From the NCBI GenBank assembly GCA_008802785.1, contig VUYT01000004.1:620001-684000 (forward strand): 64,000 nucleotides of DNA. The letters are read 5' to 3'. Both the position numbers and the translations under genes were made by a program. This document shows positions 10,315-21,343 of the stretch, piece after piece (within the stretch, counting starts at the first letter, position 1; every line of letters starts with the position of its first letter). The notes beneath the pieces are model-generated. The model was given only the letters and a program-made list of their open reading frames with translations, was not told the DNA's origin and did not search any database. Source of the stretch: Symmetrospora coprosmae (Eukaryota; Basidiomycota; Cystobasidiomycetes; Symmetrosporaceae).

Positions 10315-10348
10315 CAGCAGGAGGACGGGCAATGGCAGGAAGAGGTGA
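7853..10348 (+). CDS. ETP1: ETP1/BRAP2-type RING and UBP-zinc-finger E3 ubiquitin ligase
   Basis: Five exons (7853-8712, 8786-9070, 9153-9193, 9256-9593, 9653-10348) close in frame to 739 residues. Order: a Ser-rich linker, the BRAP2 RNA-recognition-like domain (about 195-380; VAVLAVPSNW, LIKFRTVEDAELFIEFY), a RING finger (CPVCLDRMD ... CSHTFHCMCLQ ... CPVCRY), a UBP zinc finger (CAVC ... CLICGHVGCGRF ... HFVETGHTFA), then a coiled coil of about 180 residues and a polyglutamine stretch near the C-terminus. Yeast Etp1 and human BRAP have this order; Etp1 links ethanol response to catabolite control (family knowledge). The RING is split by a 41-nt exon. The start is uncertain: the frame stays open upstream to 7670, and I chose MRLVIAIF. 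The gene follows RDS3 by under 300 nt. Confidence 0.9.
10280..10313 (+). repeat. CAG repeat coding polyglutamine in ETP1
   Basis: Eleven CAG codons in a row, all CAG and no CAA, about ten residues before the ETP1 stop. A pure tract is prone to length change. Confidence 0.9.
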
Positions 10349-11598
10349 AGAAGGACATCGAAAGATCGCCTCGCCAGGCAGTCCGGACCGTCCGTGTCTG
10401 CCTCGACGCGATTACAATGACGAGCTCACCCCAAGAAATGGGAGCGTACGGCCTACCCGAAATTTGGGGGACTCCTCTCTGACGCACACTCGGAACCCTT
10501 GAGGGCGCACGCATGGCGATTCCGGCAGTCAAAGACCTCAGAGCGTCCATCCTTTCGTGCAACCGGTATCGGCCGCAGTAAACCGCAGAACCTATCCCAC
10601 AAGCGTTAGTCACGCCGGCGGAGCCCACCTTCGGGACACGCTTACAGCAGGTGGTAGCTTACGGAGCCTATCATCAAGACGCCGCCCTCCATCTTCTCTT
10701 GGACCCCGTGCCAGCCGAGATGGTCGTCTAGCACTGAGCGCTTTCCAGCGCCCGGCTTCACCGTCTCCACCCTCGACATCCCCGTGCGGCAGCTCCAGAT
10801 GTCAACATCTTCCTTCCTATTGGTCCTCACAGCTACAACTCAGCGCAAGAACCACATCAACCACGACGCTCAGATGATTCGACTGGCGTTGCCTTGTGCC
10901 TTGGGTGCGCAGGCGGACTTGGCTGCCACAGCTCATACGGCTGCAGCCCGGACAGTGTAAGGAGACGGACACCGGCACAACTGCAGTCTCGCCGCTCGAG
11001 TAGATACGAGCGGGAAGGGCCAGCTTTTAGAGTGTTAGAGTGTAAGGTCAGTGATCGTAAGCAGCCTGCAAATGTTTCGGCTATGTCCGCGCCTAAGTCC
11101 GTGTCGACAGGCTTGCCCGCTACATATGAGCATGCGCGCGCGAGCTTGATAGCGATGAGCAGAGCCGTACGGATACGCTGCGCAGGACTCACGAGTAATC
11201 CCAGTCAATCAGTGCCTCTTTCTGCAATGTGCTCTGCAGTTCGCTTCTCTCGAATATCTGTGGCCAGATGCCGACCTTGCCCCTTTCTTTGCATGTGCAC
11301 TTCTCGAGCGAGCGTCTCCGTCCGTTTCCGTTTCCCGTCGATCCCCTCTGCTCCGTCCGACCATCTCGACCCAATGGACAAGCGCGCACTGCTGAAGTCG
11401 CAAGCATTTACGCCTTCTTAGCACTCGCTCGTCAGCCTGTCAACCCTGTCAAATCCACTTCCTTAACGACAAGGACAAACGGGGGGCGCAGCCGGTGGGG
11501 TAGCCTGCCTGCGTGCTGCCCAGATCCCCTCGACCCTTATCGACGTCTAAATCTGGTCGAGCGTCAACTCTCGTATCACCCAGAGCATCATCGCCAGC
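10349..11598. other. Long inter-gene stretch with unresolved coding potential
   Basis: No protein family is recognised. Two plus-strand segments look codon-biased: 10513-10566 (MAIPAVKDLRASILSCNR, ending at a GTATCG donor) and a frame at about 10660-10960 containing FTVSTLDIPVRQLQ and NHINHDAQMIRLALP before a stop at 10958. I could not join them in phase. The rest, 10960-11598, shows nothing I can support. Confidence 0.3.
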
Positions 11599-12210
11599 AT
11601 GCTATCTCGCGGCGCATCGAATGCCTCAGTGTTCGTCAGCAGCCTCCGGACTGCCTTCCGCAGCGCGGTGCAGCATGCTCGGGTCCGGCGTGGGCGTGCT
11701 GCCAGGCATGACTTCCGAAGTGCCGGCCGTGCGCGCTTCAGCGGAGTAAGCGGCGCTGCGTCCGAGGGCGCAGCCTTCGAACAGATGCTGCAACGACGCG
11801 GCTTCAACCCTTCGTCCATGGACTTTGCGCCCAAGCTAAAGTTCAACACGTCCAAGTGGTGCCCAAAGCCAAAGAGTCAGGAGCAGCAGGCATTCACCAA
11901 GTGCAAAGTGCCCCACCCGACCGAGCCATGTCCCGAGGGTATCCAGCAGCGCACGAGGATGCTCCTCCTCGAGGCGTACATGTGCCCGAGCCTGCGCAAG
12001 AAGCCGCACGCCTGCCCTGCACACGGGCGCGCACGGTGGACGCCGAATGTCGGAGGCAATGGAGGCGGGAGAAACAGGATGGCGTGTGGCATCTGGCGTT
12101 CGCGTCAGGGGCACGATCACCATCACTATCGCCAGTACCGTCAGCGGTACAATCACTACTACCGCCGACGCTTCACGGCCGGTCTCCACGCATACCACAG
12201 AAGGGACAGC
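11599..12210 (+). other. Open frame upstream of OMA1, coding status uncertain
   Basis: A frame starting MLSRGASNASVF is open through to the OMA1 gene. Its first 85 residues look like a mitochondrial presequence with basic and hydroxyl residues (FRSAVQHARVRRGR). After about 11860 two frames are open at once and the other one (RRQWRREKQDGVWHLAFASG) looks at least as protein-like, which suggests a separate small gene with an unplaced intron. It could instead be a long 5' part of OMA1. Confidence 0.3.
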
Positions 12211-14289
12211 ATGAGGCGTCTCGTCATTGCTGGGCTGCACAGAAAGGCGTCGGCTGGCTGCAAGCACGCTCCAATCGTTGCATCTGGCTCCTGCAATGCC
12301 CTGTCACGAGCCGCGGTGCCGCTAGTGCCCCCAAGCCCTCCGCAGCAACACACCGCACCGTCAGCACCCTGCTTCTCCTTTCAAAAACCTCCGGCGTCTC
12401 GCCCGCTGCGCCTGCCGCGCACGTCAAGTCTGGGCATCACCGTACCGCAATTCTCCTCGTCTCCCTTCCCTCTGGCCTTCTCTTGCCAGCATCGCCCGCC
12501 CTCCTCGCTGTCGGTACGCGCCTTTCACTCTTCGGCCCCAAGGCGAGGTTACGCGCAGGCAGCGGAACTCATCATCAAAGTCGCGACGCACCTCAAGTCT
12601 GCTCACGCGCTATCGATGATCAACCTGATTTTCCGCTTCAGCGTCACCTTCATCCCGCTCTCGCTCAAGCGCGCCGCTTGGCTCCGAAAGGCCCGGCTGG
12701 CCAGCATCGCGGGTACAGGCGCAGCAGCTGCAGCTTCTGTGGGAAGCAGCTCATTCTGGTCGAGCGCCCTCGTCAAGTACATCTTGCGCGGCGCACTTGC
12801 CCTTCCGTTCGTCATGCTTGCTGCGGTCTTGGTAGCAAGCCTCGAAAGGACACCCATTACGGGCAGATGGAGGCTGCTGCTGCTCAACGAGAAGGAAGAG
12901 CGGGATATCGTCAATCGCGTCTTTGAGGTGGAAGCATCGCCTGTTGGCGAGCCTGCTGTAGCTCTCGCCACGGAGCACGGCTTTCGGAGCATGCAGGCGG
13001 GAGTAGGAGCCGGAGCAGGAGCAGGAGCAGGTCGAGATTGGCTCACTATCATGCGAGCGGTGCTCGGAGAGGAGGACACGCCTGACGGGTCTCTTCTAGG
13101 TGGAAAGGTGCTGGACAGCCGAACCGATTGGCGCGCACGCCTCGTCGAGGATATGCTCGACCAGCTCGAGACGAACCTCCCCAACCTCGCTCACCTGGAT
13201 GGCTCGGCTATGCTGCCGTCCAGAGCAGGCGGGATGACAGACGGGGCAAGCACGAGCATCTTACCTCCGCCTCTGCGGTACCCTCTAGCAAGTTCAGGAC
13301 GTACCGCGCATCTCTCGCGGCGTAATTCCGTCCTCGTCATTGAGCGGCCCGAGTCGAATGCCTTCAGCTTTGGCTTCTATGGATGTGTGGACGAGCCCCA
13401 GCCGGGCGTCATTATCGTTTTTACCGGTGCCATCGACGAGATCATGAAGGCTGGAGGGGCGAAGGAGCACATGGGCCCGCTAGAGCTGCAAGCGGCGCAG
13501 GCCAAAGCGTACGAGCAGCACGCAGGGGTACTCGCTGCAACGAAAGAGGAGGAACCAAGCTGGCTGCGCTCGTTCTTTGGGTCGATCGTCCCCACCTCGG
13601 CCACACCACTTCCAGGGCTCAATAACGCTTCGCAGGTCACTGTACCGGTATCCAAAGAGCAGGAGGAAGCGCTGGCTGTCTTGCTCGCGCACGAACTCGC
13701 TCATTTGGTCCTCTCGCACACCATCGAGAGCTACGCGAGCACGACGCTCCTCTGGCCGCAGCTGGAGAAGCTGGGTTGGGACAGTGAGTCCTCTGTGCTC
13801 ATTCTATCGCCGACCCGAATCGTGACTGACCCGCCCCTTTCCGCATTGCCCGCAGTGCTCCGAGTCTTCATCTACCCAGTCACGGCCTTGTTGGGCCCCT
13901 TCGTCCAGGACGCTATTTCTGCGACCGTCAAGGTCGGGATGGAGGAGTCGGGAGGTCTCCTCCCCGCCCTGACCTCCAGTTGCGAATCGCGACAGATGGA
14001 GCACGAGGCGGATATTGTCGCCCTCCGCCTGCTCGCCAACGCAGGCATTGACCCTCGCTCGTCAATCGACTTCTGGGAGGAGCGCCTCGCCCGAGGCGAC
14101 GATGCACCTCACTCGCACGCCCACCACGACGCCGACTGCGCAGCACCTGGACACGGCTTCAGCCACGGGAGCTATGCACACGCACACTTGAAAGAGGTCA
14201 CTTCCTTTATTCGGACGCATCCTGCAGATCAGGAGCGCATCGCTGCCATCCGGCGAGAGCTGGCCAGGTGGCAGACTATCACCGTCTGA
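12211..14289 (+). CDS. OMA1: OMA1-type mitochondrial inner-membrane metalloprotease (M48)
   Basis: Exons 12211-13783 and 13856-14289 (the intron is 72 nt, so the frame reads through it) give about 668 residues. A basic N-terminus with RAFHSSAPRRG, a typical matrix-targeting cleavage region, is followed by hydrophobic stretches near residues 130-215. The zinc site HELAH lies at about residue 494 and the third ligand in MEHEADIVALRL downstream. Ending with a short C-terminal segment FIRTHPADQERI, also typical of the family. Oma1 cleaves OPA1/Mgm1 and other inner-membrane proteins on loss of membrane potential (family knowledge). A His-rich patch (HSHAHHDAD, near residue 608) and a Gly-Ala run (GVGAGAGAGAG) are local oddities. 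The start is a choice: MRRLVIAGLHRKAS looks like a presequence, but the frame is open upstream to 11599. Confidence 0.85.
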   Translation: MRRLVIAGLHRKASAGCKHAPIVASGSCNALSRAAVPLVPPSPPQQHTAPSAPCFSFQKPPASRPLRLPRTSSLGITVPQFSSSPFPLAFSCQHRPPSSLSVRAFHSSAPRRGYAQAAELIIKVATHLKSAHALSMINLIFRFSVTFIPLSLKRAAWLRKARLASIAGTGAAAAASVGSSSFWSSALVKYILRGALALPFVMLAAVLVASLERTPITGRWRLLLLNEKEERDIVNRVFEVEASPVGEPAVALATEHGFRSMQAGVGAGAGAGAGRDWLTIMRAVLGEEDTPDGSLLGGKVLDSRTDWRARLVEDMLDQLETNLPNLAHLDGSAMLPSRAGGMTDGASTSILPPPLRYPLASSGRTAHLSRRNSVLVIERPESNAFSFGFYGCVDEPQPGVIIVFTGAIDEIMKAGGAKEHMGPLELQAAQAKAYEQHAGVLAATKEEEPSWLRSFFGSIVPTSATPLPGLNNASQVTVPVSKEQEEALAVLLAHELAHLVLSHTIESYASTTLLWPQLEKLGWDSESSVLILSPTRIVTDPPLSALPAVLRVFIYPVTALLGPFVQDAISATVKVGMEESGGLLPALTSSCESRQMEHEADIVALRLLANAGIDPRSSIDFWEERLARGDDAPHSHAHHDADCAAPGHGFSHGSYAHAHLKEVTSFIRTHPADQERIAAIRRELARWQTITV

Positions 14290-14769
14290 TTCGCTCGGAT
14301 CTACCGAACCATGACTCGCACCACGAGAGAGAGACAAACACCTTCGTTCCAATCAGTCGCTTTCGTCAGTCCAGTACCAGTCTCTTTTCCTCTCCCTCTT
14401 TACCGCGTCCGTTTTCATTGCTCGTTGTAGCCATATCCTCCACCTTCTGCTTCTTTCCTCGCGTTGCGCTCAGCCTCCCTTCTGAAGGCGACCGCGGCGG
14501 ACCTGCTTGTATCGTATCGCGTTTAGATGCTCTCACTGTTCGCAGCACTGCAATGCTCTCTCGGTTTTCGCTATGCGTTGCTTGCTGTTCCGAGTCCGCA
14601 AGCACCCGAACCACCAATCAGCTTTGCCCCCATTTTTTTGCCCCTGGCCCGCGCTGGGACAGGACGGCAGTTGCCGCCGCCTTCGCCTCGCTCAGGGTGC
14701 GGCTCGCCTCGCCCTCAGGTACCCATCCTCCATCCAGATCCCACACACGCACACGATATCGCAGAGAGC
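14290..14769. other. Promoter and leader region of CYT1
   Basis: Pyrimidine-rich stretches (around 14370-14470) suit a fungal core promoter or leader. No separate gene is supported. Confidence 0.5.
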
Positions 14770-16265
14770 ATGCTGGGCAGATTGGCATCGCGAACATTGC
14801 TCAGGCAGGCCACCACGGCGGGCGCTGCACCTTCCGGGGCCAGGTTCGCCTCGACGGCGGCAGCAGAGGTGAGCCCGCACAGAAGCAGCCCCAGAGATCC
14901 CAAGCATCGACGGGCAGCGGGGCGTGGGTCAGCGCAACCAGAAGATGCAGGGTGCTGACGGCTTCATGCTGTTCCTTGCCTGTTCCTTGCTGCTGCCATC
15001 GATCCGCTGGACGTGCCGCTGCTGCTGCTGCTGCTGCTGCCGCTGCCGCTGCCGTACTGTGCGACCAACCGCTGCACGCTGAAATCGATGGCATTCTGTT
15101 GTCGTCGCATGCCCACTCTGTGCTTCCATGCGCGTGCGCAACATATCCGCATCAATGTATGCCATCGCACGCATCAGTCCGCCTCGGTCCTCAACTCCAA
15201 GGCTTCGGTCGCCGTGGCCTCGACTGTCGCCGCCGGCTCTCTCGCATGGTACTCCTCCCTCTACGGCTTCCCAGGCATGGACCGTGCAAAGGCCATGACT
15301 GCCGCTGAGGAAGGCCTGCACCCGCCTTCGTTCCCCTGGTCGCACTACGGCGCCCTGAATGGGTTCGACCACGCGAGCATCCGCCGAGGCTACCAGGTCT
15401 ACCGCGAGGTCTGCTCGACCTGCCACTCGCTCGACCGTGTCGCATGGAGGAACCTTGTCGCCGTCTCGCACACGGTCGACGAGGTCAAGGCAATGGCCGA
15501 GGAGGTCGAGTACGAGGACGGACCGAACGACGAGGGAGAGATGTTCAACCGACCAGGCAAGCTCGCCGACCAGATGCCCCGGCCATACAAGAACGACGAG
15601 GCTGCCCGTGCTGGAAACGCCGGCGCTCTTCCTCCTGATCTTTCGCTCATCACGAAGGCACGACACGGTGCAGCAGTGAGTCCATGGCGAGACTCCATCG
15701 CACAGCTGGCCAAGTGTGCAGGAGATTGATAGAGCCACTCCCCACTCGTACAGGACTACGTCTTCGCTCTCCTGACCGGATACACCGATGCGCCTGCCGG
15801 CAAGGACGTTGCCGAACCCCAGGTGTTCAACGCCTACTTCCCTGTGCGTTGGCGTCGGCTCGAACTAGTCGCCTGGCCGAAACAGGCCAAGCTGACAGCA
15901 TCCCGGTCCCTCGCATCTCTAGGGCACCGCCATTTCCATGCAGCGAGTCCTCTACGACGGCCTCGTCGAGTACTCGGACGGCACCCCCGCCACCACCTCG
16001 CAGATGGCCAAGGACGTCGTCACCTTCCTCTCGTGGGCGTCCGAGCCCGAGCTCGACGACCGAAAGAGGTGAGCCAACTCTAAGCACTGGGCTCTGTCGC
16101 TGTCAAGGCTGCTCTGACACGTTACATTAATTTGCCAACCACAGGATGGGTCTGCAGACCGTCGTCGTCCTTTCCACCCTGACTGCCCTGTCACTCGTCG
16201 TCAAGCGGTTCAAGTGGGCCCAGGTCAAGACGAGGCGCTTGCAGTACAACCCTCCCTCGCACTAG
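14770..16265 (+). CDS. CYT1: Cytochrome c1, heme subunit of respiratory complex III
   Basis: Five exons (14770-14868, 15178-15675, 15754-15843, 15923-16068, 16145-16265) give 317 residues. Exon 1 codes a 33-residue matrix presequence ([13 protein letters not shown]) and exon 2 opens with the hydrophobic sorting signal. The heme site CSTCH is at about residue 113, the axial-ligand region GTAISM is in exon 4, and a C-terminal transmembrane helix ([14 protein letters not shown]) is followed by [12 protein letters not shown]. It passes electrons from the Rieske protein to cytochrome c. Intron 1 is 309 nt, much longer than its neighbours, and holds a CTG repeat. Confidence 0.97.
15015..15056 (+). 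repeat. CTG/CCG microsatellite in CYT1 intron 1
   Basis: Interrupted CTG and CCGCTG units lie in the middle of the only long intron of CYT1. Confidence 0.8.
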
Positions 16266-16726
16266 GTTGCTCCCCTACCGTCTGCTCCCTGATAGGCTTT
16301 GTGCGGGCTGTTGCGCGTCTCGCTTTGCGTCTGTACTTATCGGTGTTGCGCTGCACTGCAAAACATGCTCGGCATTGCGCAAGACCGTTCCTCGGTATAC
16401 TGATGACTTGTCAAAGTGGCATTGCCTCCTCGCAGCCCTCCTTAGGCTGCGATGTGAGGATGGTCCAGGGCTGCGAGCCAGGCTGCACAGGCTTCGGGGC
16501 GAGGCACGAGGCAATGAAAGGCAGTGCGTAGGTCCATTGCAGAGGACCCAGCAGATTGCCTGCGCTGCGGAATGTATCAGATAGCATTACTGGGTGGGCT
16601 GGTCGCCTAATGAGCATCACAAAGGCCAAAGTAACGAGGGTGCGACGGTGGCATCAAGCGCAGAAGGTATCTGGATGAATAGCGTGACAAACTACCACGA
16701 GAGTATGCAATCACCTTTGCTGATCT
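16266..16726. other. Convergent 3' region of CYT1 and SVF1
   Basis: Two overlapping plus frames and two minus frames are open but none is supported. I see no gene. Confidence 0.5.
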
Positions 16727-18351
16727 TCACTCGCTGATGAAGGTAGCCTCCGTGAACTGGTATCCCTGGACGGACAGCTTACGCACTTCGCTGCCATCTG
16801 AAGAGGGGAGCGAGATGTTGGCCGTAACTTCCTTGTGGAACTGTGCATGTTGGAGTGACTGAGTCAGTCTTGGATACGAGTCGTCTCGGAGCGAGGCTTA
16901 TACAGGGCGACTCACCGTGTAGATGTACGGCTTGGTGCCCGCTACGTAAGAGATGACCTTCTTCACGAGGTAAGGGATCTGTGCGAGGACGTCCACCTTC
17001 TCGATGAGGCCAGAGAAGCTCCTTGGCTTGCCTGCTTGTGCGGGCTCGTTGGTCGAGATGTCTAGGAGGACGTCGGCGCTGACCTTGTTGTTCTCTGATG
17101 ACTGCGCCCCCATGCTGGGGAGCAAGGAGCGGCCGTTTTTCCACTCGAATTGCATCTTGCCCGGTGCAGCGTAGCCCGTGTCGGCGTCGACCGGCGTCGT
17201 GTCAAGGTGCTGGACCGTGCCATCCGACACGACGGCAACGAGCTGGTCATCAACAACGACACTGCCAATGTTGATAACTTTGGAGCCGTAGCTCGAGGTG
17301 GTGGTGAACTCCATCATGACCAAGCTGACGCCCTCCTTCTCGTCGGTCGAGTTGAAGTAGCCAAAGTTCCACCTCGAGGCGACGAGGTTAGGCCGCATGC
17401 CCTGAATGGCGTGGATGAAGATGCCCCTCGCGCCAGAGTCGAGGCTGAGCACCTCGCTGCCGGTCCGGACAATGCCCGAGACCATGCACCTTGGCCAGAA
17501 GCGGTGAATGACATAGCCGTCGGTGCCGGACGAGACGTCTGGCGTGTCCCTGTCCTTGGGTCCTGCGTTGGCCTTTTCAGCACCAAAGTAGGTCATCCCG
17601 CCCTTTGGGCCCGACCCGAGCTTGAAGCCGGGAGCGCCGTCTGCGCGCTTGAACTTGAGCGAGACCTGCGTGTTGGCGTCGTAGTTCCCCTCGATCGTGT
17701 ACGTGTCTGGGTGGGCCGGGTCGACGAGGATGGAGAACTGGTCCGACTTGCATGAGCGCTTGTCGTGCTTTGCGCTTCCGGTTGAGGGGGCCGTGACAAA
17801 GTTTGTAACGTTGGTCGAGCGCCATTCGTTCTTGCCCGTCGCTGGGTCGTACAGCCTGAAGGTGAACTGGATCTGCGGGTACCACATTCTGCGAGGGGGG
17901 TCAAGTCGATGACGGAGGTGCGGGTCGTCAGCGCGGAGAATTGGGAAAGGCTGGCGATATTGGCGACGCCGCATGCATGAAACAAGCACTGAGCAGCATA
18001 AAAGCAACGCGGCCTGCGCTCTGCTACTCTCGTAGCCTGCGATGTGCATGCTGCTGGGCTGACCATTAACGACCGCGAGGCAACTCACCCGACGGCCGAG
18101 TGGATGACCTGGACCATGAGCAGCTTCGCGTTCTTGCCCGGGGTCATTGCGTAGAACGTCTGCGTCTCTGTCGTGAAGCCTCCTGCGCACAGCCATGCTG
18201 TATCCTGCGCGTTCAGCGGGCCGAACGTCGCGTCCGGGCTGCTCAGGCGTTCCTTGGGCGGGTGCACCTCCCCTGCCGCTGATGCTGATGCTGATGCTGA
18301 CCCTGACGCCGCAGTGCTCGAGGCGGATGAGCCAAAGACGGATGAGAACAT
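16727..18351 (-). CDS. SVF1: SVF1-like survival factor (lipocalin-type, oxidative stress)
   Basis: Exons 18351-18089, 17888-16916 and 16840-16727 give 449 residues, close to the 481 of yeast Svf1. A short Ser-Ala-rich N-terminus (repeat of SA encoded by GATGCT units at 18279-18300) leads to the family core: DTAWLCAGGFTTETQTFY, MVQVIHSAVG, YPQIQFTF, HRFWPRC, GMRPNLVASRWNF, and FEWKNGRSLLP, ending VQGYQFTEATFISE. Svf1 proteins have two lipocalin-like lobes and are needed for survival under oxidative stress and for sphingolipid transfer in yeast (family knowledge). All phases close. No signal peptide. Confidence 0.93.
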
Positions 18352-18650
18352 GGTTGCGATGTGATTGGTTGGTACTAGGTGGAGGGAGAATTGCGCTCTA
18401 TGCTCGGTAGTGTTGGCAGAATTCAGGCCAGCACGGCCGCCAGAGTGCGGAGTCGCTGCTGCGTCACCGCGGACTCGTCAACGTGACAAAGATGGCCACC
18501 GCAACGCAACGGCTTGCCTTGTTTCCCATTTCAACGACCACAAGTATCGGAGGAATACTGCTATCGCAGACACACTAACGGCATGCAGCAACTCCTCTCG
18601 CTCATCATGGCTGCCGGTCATGGAGCTGTTCCTCCGAGCCCCGTCCTCGT

Positions 18651-20360
18651 CTAAGCATCGACCTCCCCTGCTCCTGCTTCCCCATCGTCCCCCTTGCACA
18701 TCGGCTCGTCGATCCAGCGGGGGAAACTACCAGCAACGAGAGCGCAGAAGAAGACGCTTAGCGCACCCGGCACCACCCAGACCAGCTGTCCGCCCATGAG
18801 CTTCCGCTCGATTCCCAAAGCAAAGAGGCTTGTCGAGAGCGCAGGCACTACGGCTCTCAAGCCTAGCGCGCAGCTGAGAAACACGCCGTTCAGTTTGGCA
18901 AGCGCTTGTGGGGACGGAGATACGCTGTTGATCGCTAGCTGCATGCTGGCTGCGCAGCGGCGGGTACAGAGAGAAGTACGCGTCAGCGCCTAGCCTGGAC
19001 GCATTCGGTCTCCACAACTCCCAAGATGCACTGTACACGAAGGACTGGACAGCAACGGTCAAGGTCGCACAGGAAATGCCGATCCAGAAAAGCGGTATGC
19101 TGAAGTGCGCCGCCAGGTTCAGAAGGCCTTGCAGTGCGAAGGTCGCAGTGAAGGCTACGCCGGCCGTGAACATGGTTCCGAATGTTCCGATTCGCCTTTG
19201 GATTCCCGGAAAGATGATGAGCAGAATAACAGATTGTATGCCGCCAGCAGAGGCCAATAAGACCGATATGGATCGTGCTGAAAAGCCCAGGCCGCCGAGG
19301 TCGATTGCGGAGTACCACGAGACCGGTACGACTGCGCATAGACAATACTCAGCAATGACGACAGGCAGGAGCACTTTATCTCGCACTTCTTTCGGGCTCA
19401 CCGGCAAGATAGCTGTAGCCGAGGATGTATGCAATCACCGTGATCTGCAGGACTGGCCGAACTCCGCGAGACGAGACAACCTCCTTGAAGGATGGGACCG
19501 GCGCAGTGCCATTCTTCATGCGATCGTCGTCATTGGCCCAAGTCTTCGTCTCCCGCAAGCGGAATACGCACAGAGCGCATGCTCCCGCGCCAAGCAGGCC
19601 TGTGCAAGCGGAAGGTAGGAGATATGGATAGGAGCGGAATAGGGCCAGATCAAAGACCGGCCAGTGATCCGCCGGGCGCGCGAGCAGCCCGCCAGCGAGC
19701 GGAGCTAAAAAGATGGAGATGCTGCCGGTGACCGAGAACCAGGTGAAAGCGAGGGCCTGTGTGTTGGGCGTCGCAATCTCGGACACCATTACTCGCACGG
19801 TCCTGGACGCTCTCGTCAGCAGCTCATCTCGGGCCAATGCCCCCAATGGGACGGGTTGCCTACACCAGACTTCCGGAGAAGATGCCCGCGCAGCTCCGAA
19901 TCAAGACCATCTGCCAGACATTGCGGGACAGGCCAAAGAGGGTCGCGGAGATGGAGAGGCCAGCGAGGGAGACGACCAGGACCGGCTTGCGTCCCCATTG
20001 ATCGCTCGCCTCTGTCCAGACGAAGAGCATGAATACAAACTGGGTGCAGGAAAAGACGGACTCGACGAGACCGGAGTAGAAGCCAATGCGGCGCTGCCCC
20101 GATACCTGTGTCCTCTATCATCTGGGCGATGTAAGGGAAGATGGAGAAGAAGCACCTGTCGCGCGTCCATCGATCATCAGAAAGCGCCAGCTGACACTGT
20201 GCCAGCACTTCCGTACGACGCACCATCCTTCAATCATCCGAGCGTAGCACAAGATCGCCAGCTGCTCCCAGGGCAAGCGCGGCGCAGGCGAAAGCGATGG
20301 CGCCGGAGCGTTGTCGTCGCTGTTCGCTCGAAGCAATCGCGACCGCTCACTGTGAGACAT
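18651..20360 (-). CDS. MFS transporter with an apparent +1 frameshift in exon 2
   Basis: Exons 20360-20224, 20155-19864, 19802-19402, 19331-19016 and 18945-18651 are joined by good splice sites. Motifs include a first helix with FFSIFPYIAQMI, GFYSGLVESVFSCTQF, the MFS loop signature DQWGRKP, SEIATPN and APLAGGLLARPADHWP. The last two, and the overall form, match the pair of MFS genes at 23058 and 25921, so the three are one subfamily. In exon 2 the frame of FPYIAQMIEDTG and that of RRIGFYSGLVE differ by one base near 20090-20105; the summed exon length is 1441, one more than a multiple of three, while every other multi-exon gene here closes. Either the gene is recently inactivated, or the base is a sequencing error. 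No short intron fits. Substrate is unknown. Confidence 0.75.
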
Positions 20361-20624
20361 TGCTCTCGACAGCACGATTGACGCAAGGCAAGCTGAGGTC
20401 CATGGGTACTGCCGTCGTGGTGTCTTCGCAAACTTCCGCGAGTGTGACGATCTTGACTGACAGGCACAACGTAACATGGCAGACCTACTTACACAAAGTA
20501 GTCGTGTCACAGCGCTGCTTGATACAGCTACAGTATCACAGTCGACTATATCGCTGGCGGATTCCTCGGTTCCTCCGCGCTGCGGCCGGGGCTAAACTGT
20601 GTGCCTCTTGTCCTGCCACACATC

Positions 20625-21343
20625 CTACGGCTTCACATATTTGACCATCTGTACCTCCTTGCGGACGTATCCGCACTTCTCATAGAAGCCTGCGACATGT
20701 ACAGAGATGCGATGTAGTCAGTGCGTGAGCCTCTCAAGCAGCCCAGGGTATCACACCCACCAGCGTTGCTGTCTGTGCAGTCTAGTATCGTCTTGTAACT
20801 TCCAGAGCTCTCACTGATATGTGTGAGGGCGGCAATGATCTGAATCCCGACCTTCTTGCCTTGCGCCTGCTTGGAGACGACAATGTCCTCGATGTGTCCC
20901 ATGGTCCCTGCGTTGCGCTGGAACTTGTGCTCGAGGAGGACAGAACCCGTTCCGATGATGGTGTCGCTCTCGGAGTCGACGACGACGACGATGAAGTAGC
21001 TCCCAGCGTGCTTGCTCTTCATAAGGTCGAAGCGGGCCTCGTAGGCTTCGCGTCCAAGGTCAGGGGCAAGGGTGAGGTCCGCGAGCACGGCGAGATGGCC
21101 CCGCGCATAGTCGGTCCTGCTCAAGGGGCGGATCTGAGAGCGCGCAGAAGACGGAGTATGATGCGTCAGTAGTGCAGCGTGTGCAGGCAGCTCGCTGTCA
21201 TCGCGGAGAGCCTGGAAGGTCGAGGTTGGACCTGGCTTTGGGCTCACGTGCAGGCCACGGCTGGAGAGCGCGTCGACGACCGTCCCGGGGACGAGAGAAG
21301 GGTGAAAGAGGAGGTCCAGCTCAGAGTTGGGCGTAAGCGGCAT
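20625..21343 (-). CDS. GNA1: Glucosamine-6-phosphate N-acetyltransferase (GNAT family)
   Basis: Exons 21343-20761 and 20689-20625 give 215 residues. The GNAT core is complete: IRPLSRTDYARGHLAVLADLT, YFIVVVVD, IIGTGSVLLEHKF, then the acetyl-CoA segment GHIEDIVVSKQAQGKKVG, KTILDCTDSNAGFYEKCGY and a final VQMVKYVKP. Gna1 makes GlcNAc-6-phosphate for UDP-GlcNAc, the precursor of chitin and N-glycans (family knowledge). It is longer than the usual 150-190 residues because of an N-terminal part (about 1-75) with no motif. The frame is open upstream of the chosen ATG; I take MPLTPNSELDLLFHPS because it sits before the conserved region and leaves room for a shared promoter with the divergent gene at 21625. 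Confidence 0.93.

Noticed and set aside
11740-11778. A possible intron (GTAAGC...ACAG) in the frame at 11599
   Set aside because: At 39 nt it is too short and its removal is not needed for the frame.
11856-12926. A 356-residue plus frame overlapping OMA1
   Set aside because: It has no ATG at its start and runs out of frame with the conserved OMA1 sequence, though its first part is noted as ambiguous.
12603-13184. Minus frame of 193 residues opposite OMA1
   Set aside because: It is the complement of well-supported coding sequence with the mirrored composition expected of a shadow frame.
14268-15308. A 346-residue plus frame over the CYT1 promoter and intron 1
   Set aside because: It crosses the CYT1 start, the CTG repeat and exon 2 out of frame; the cytochrome c1 model explains the region.
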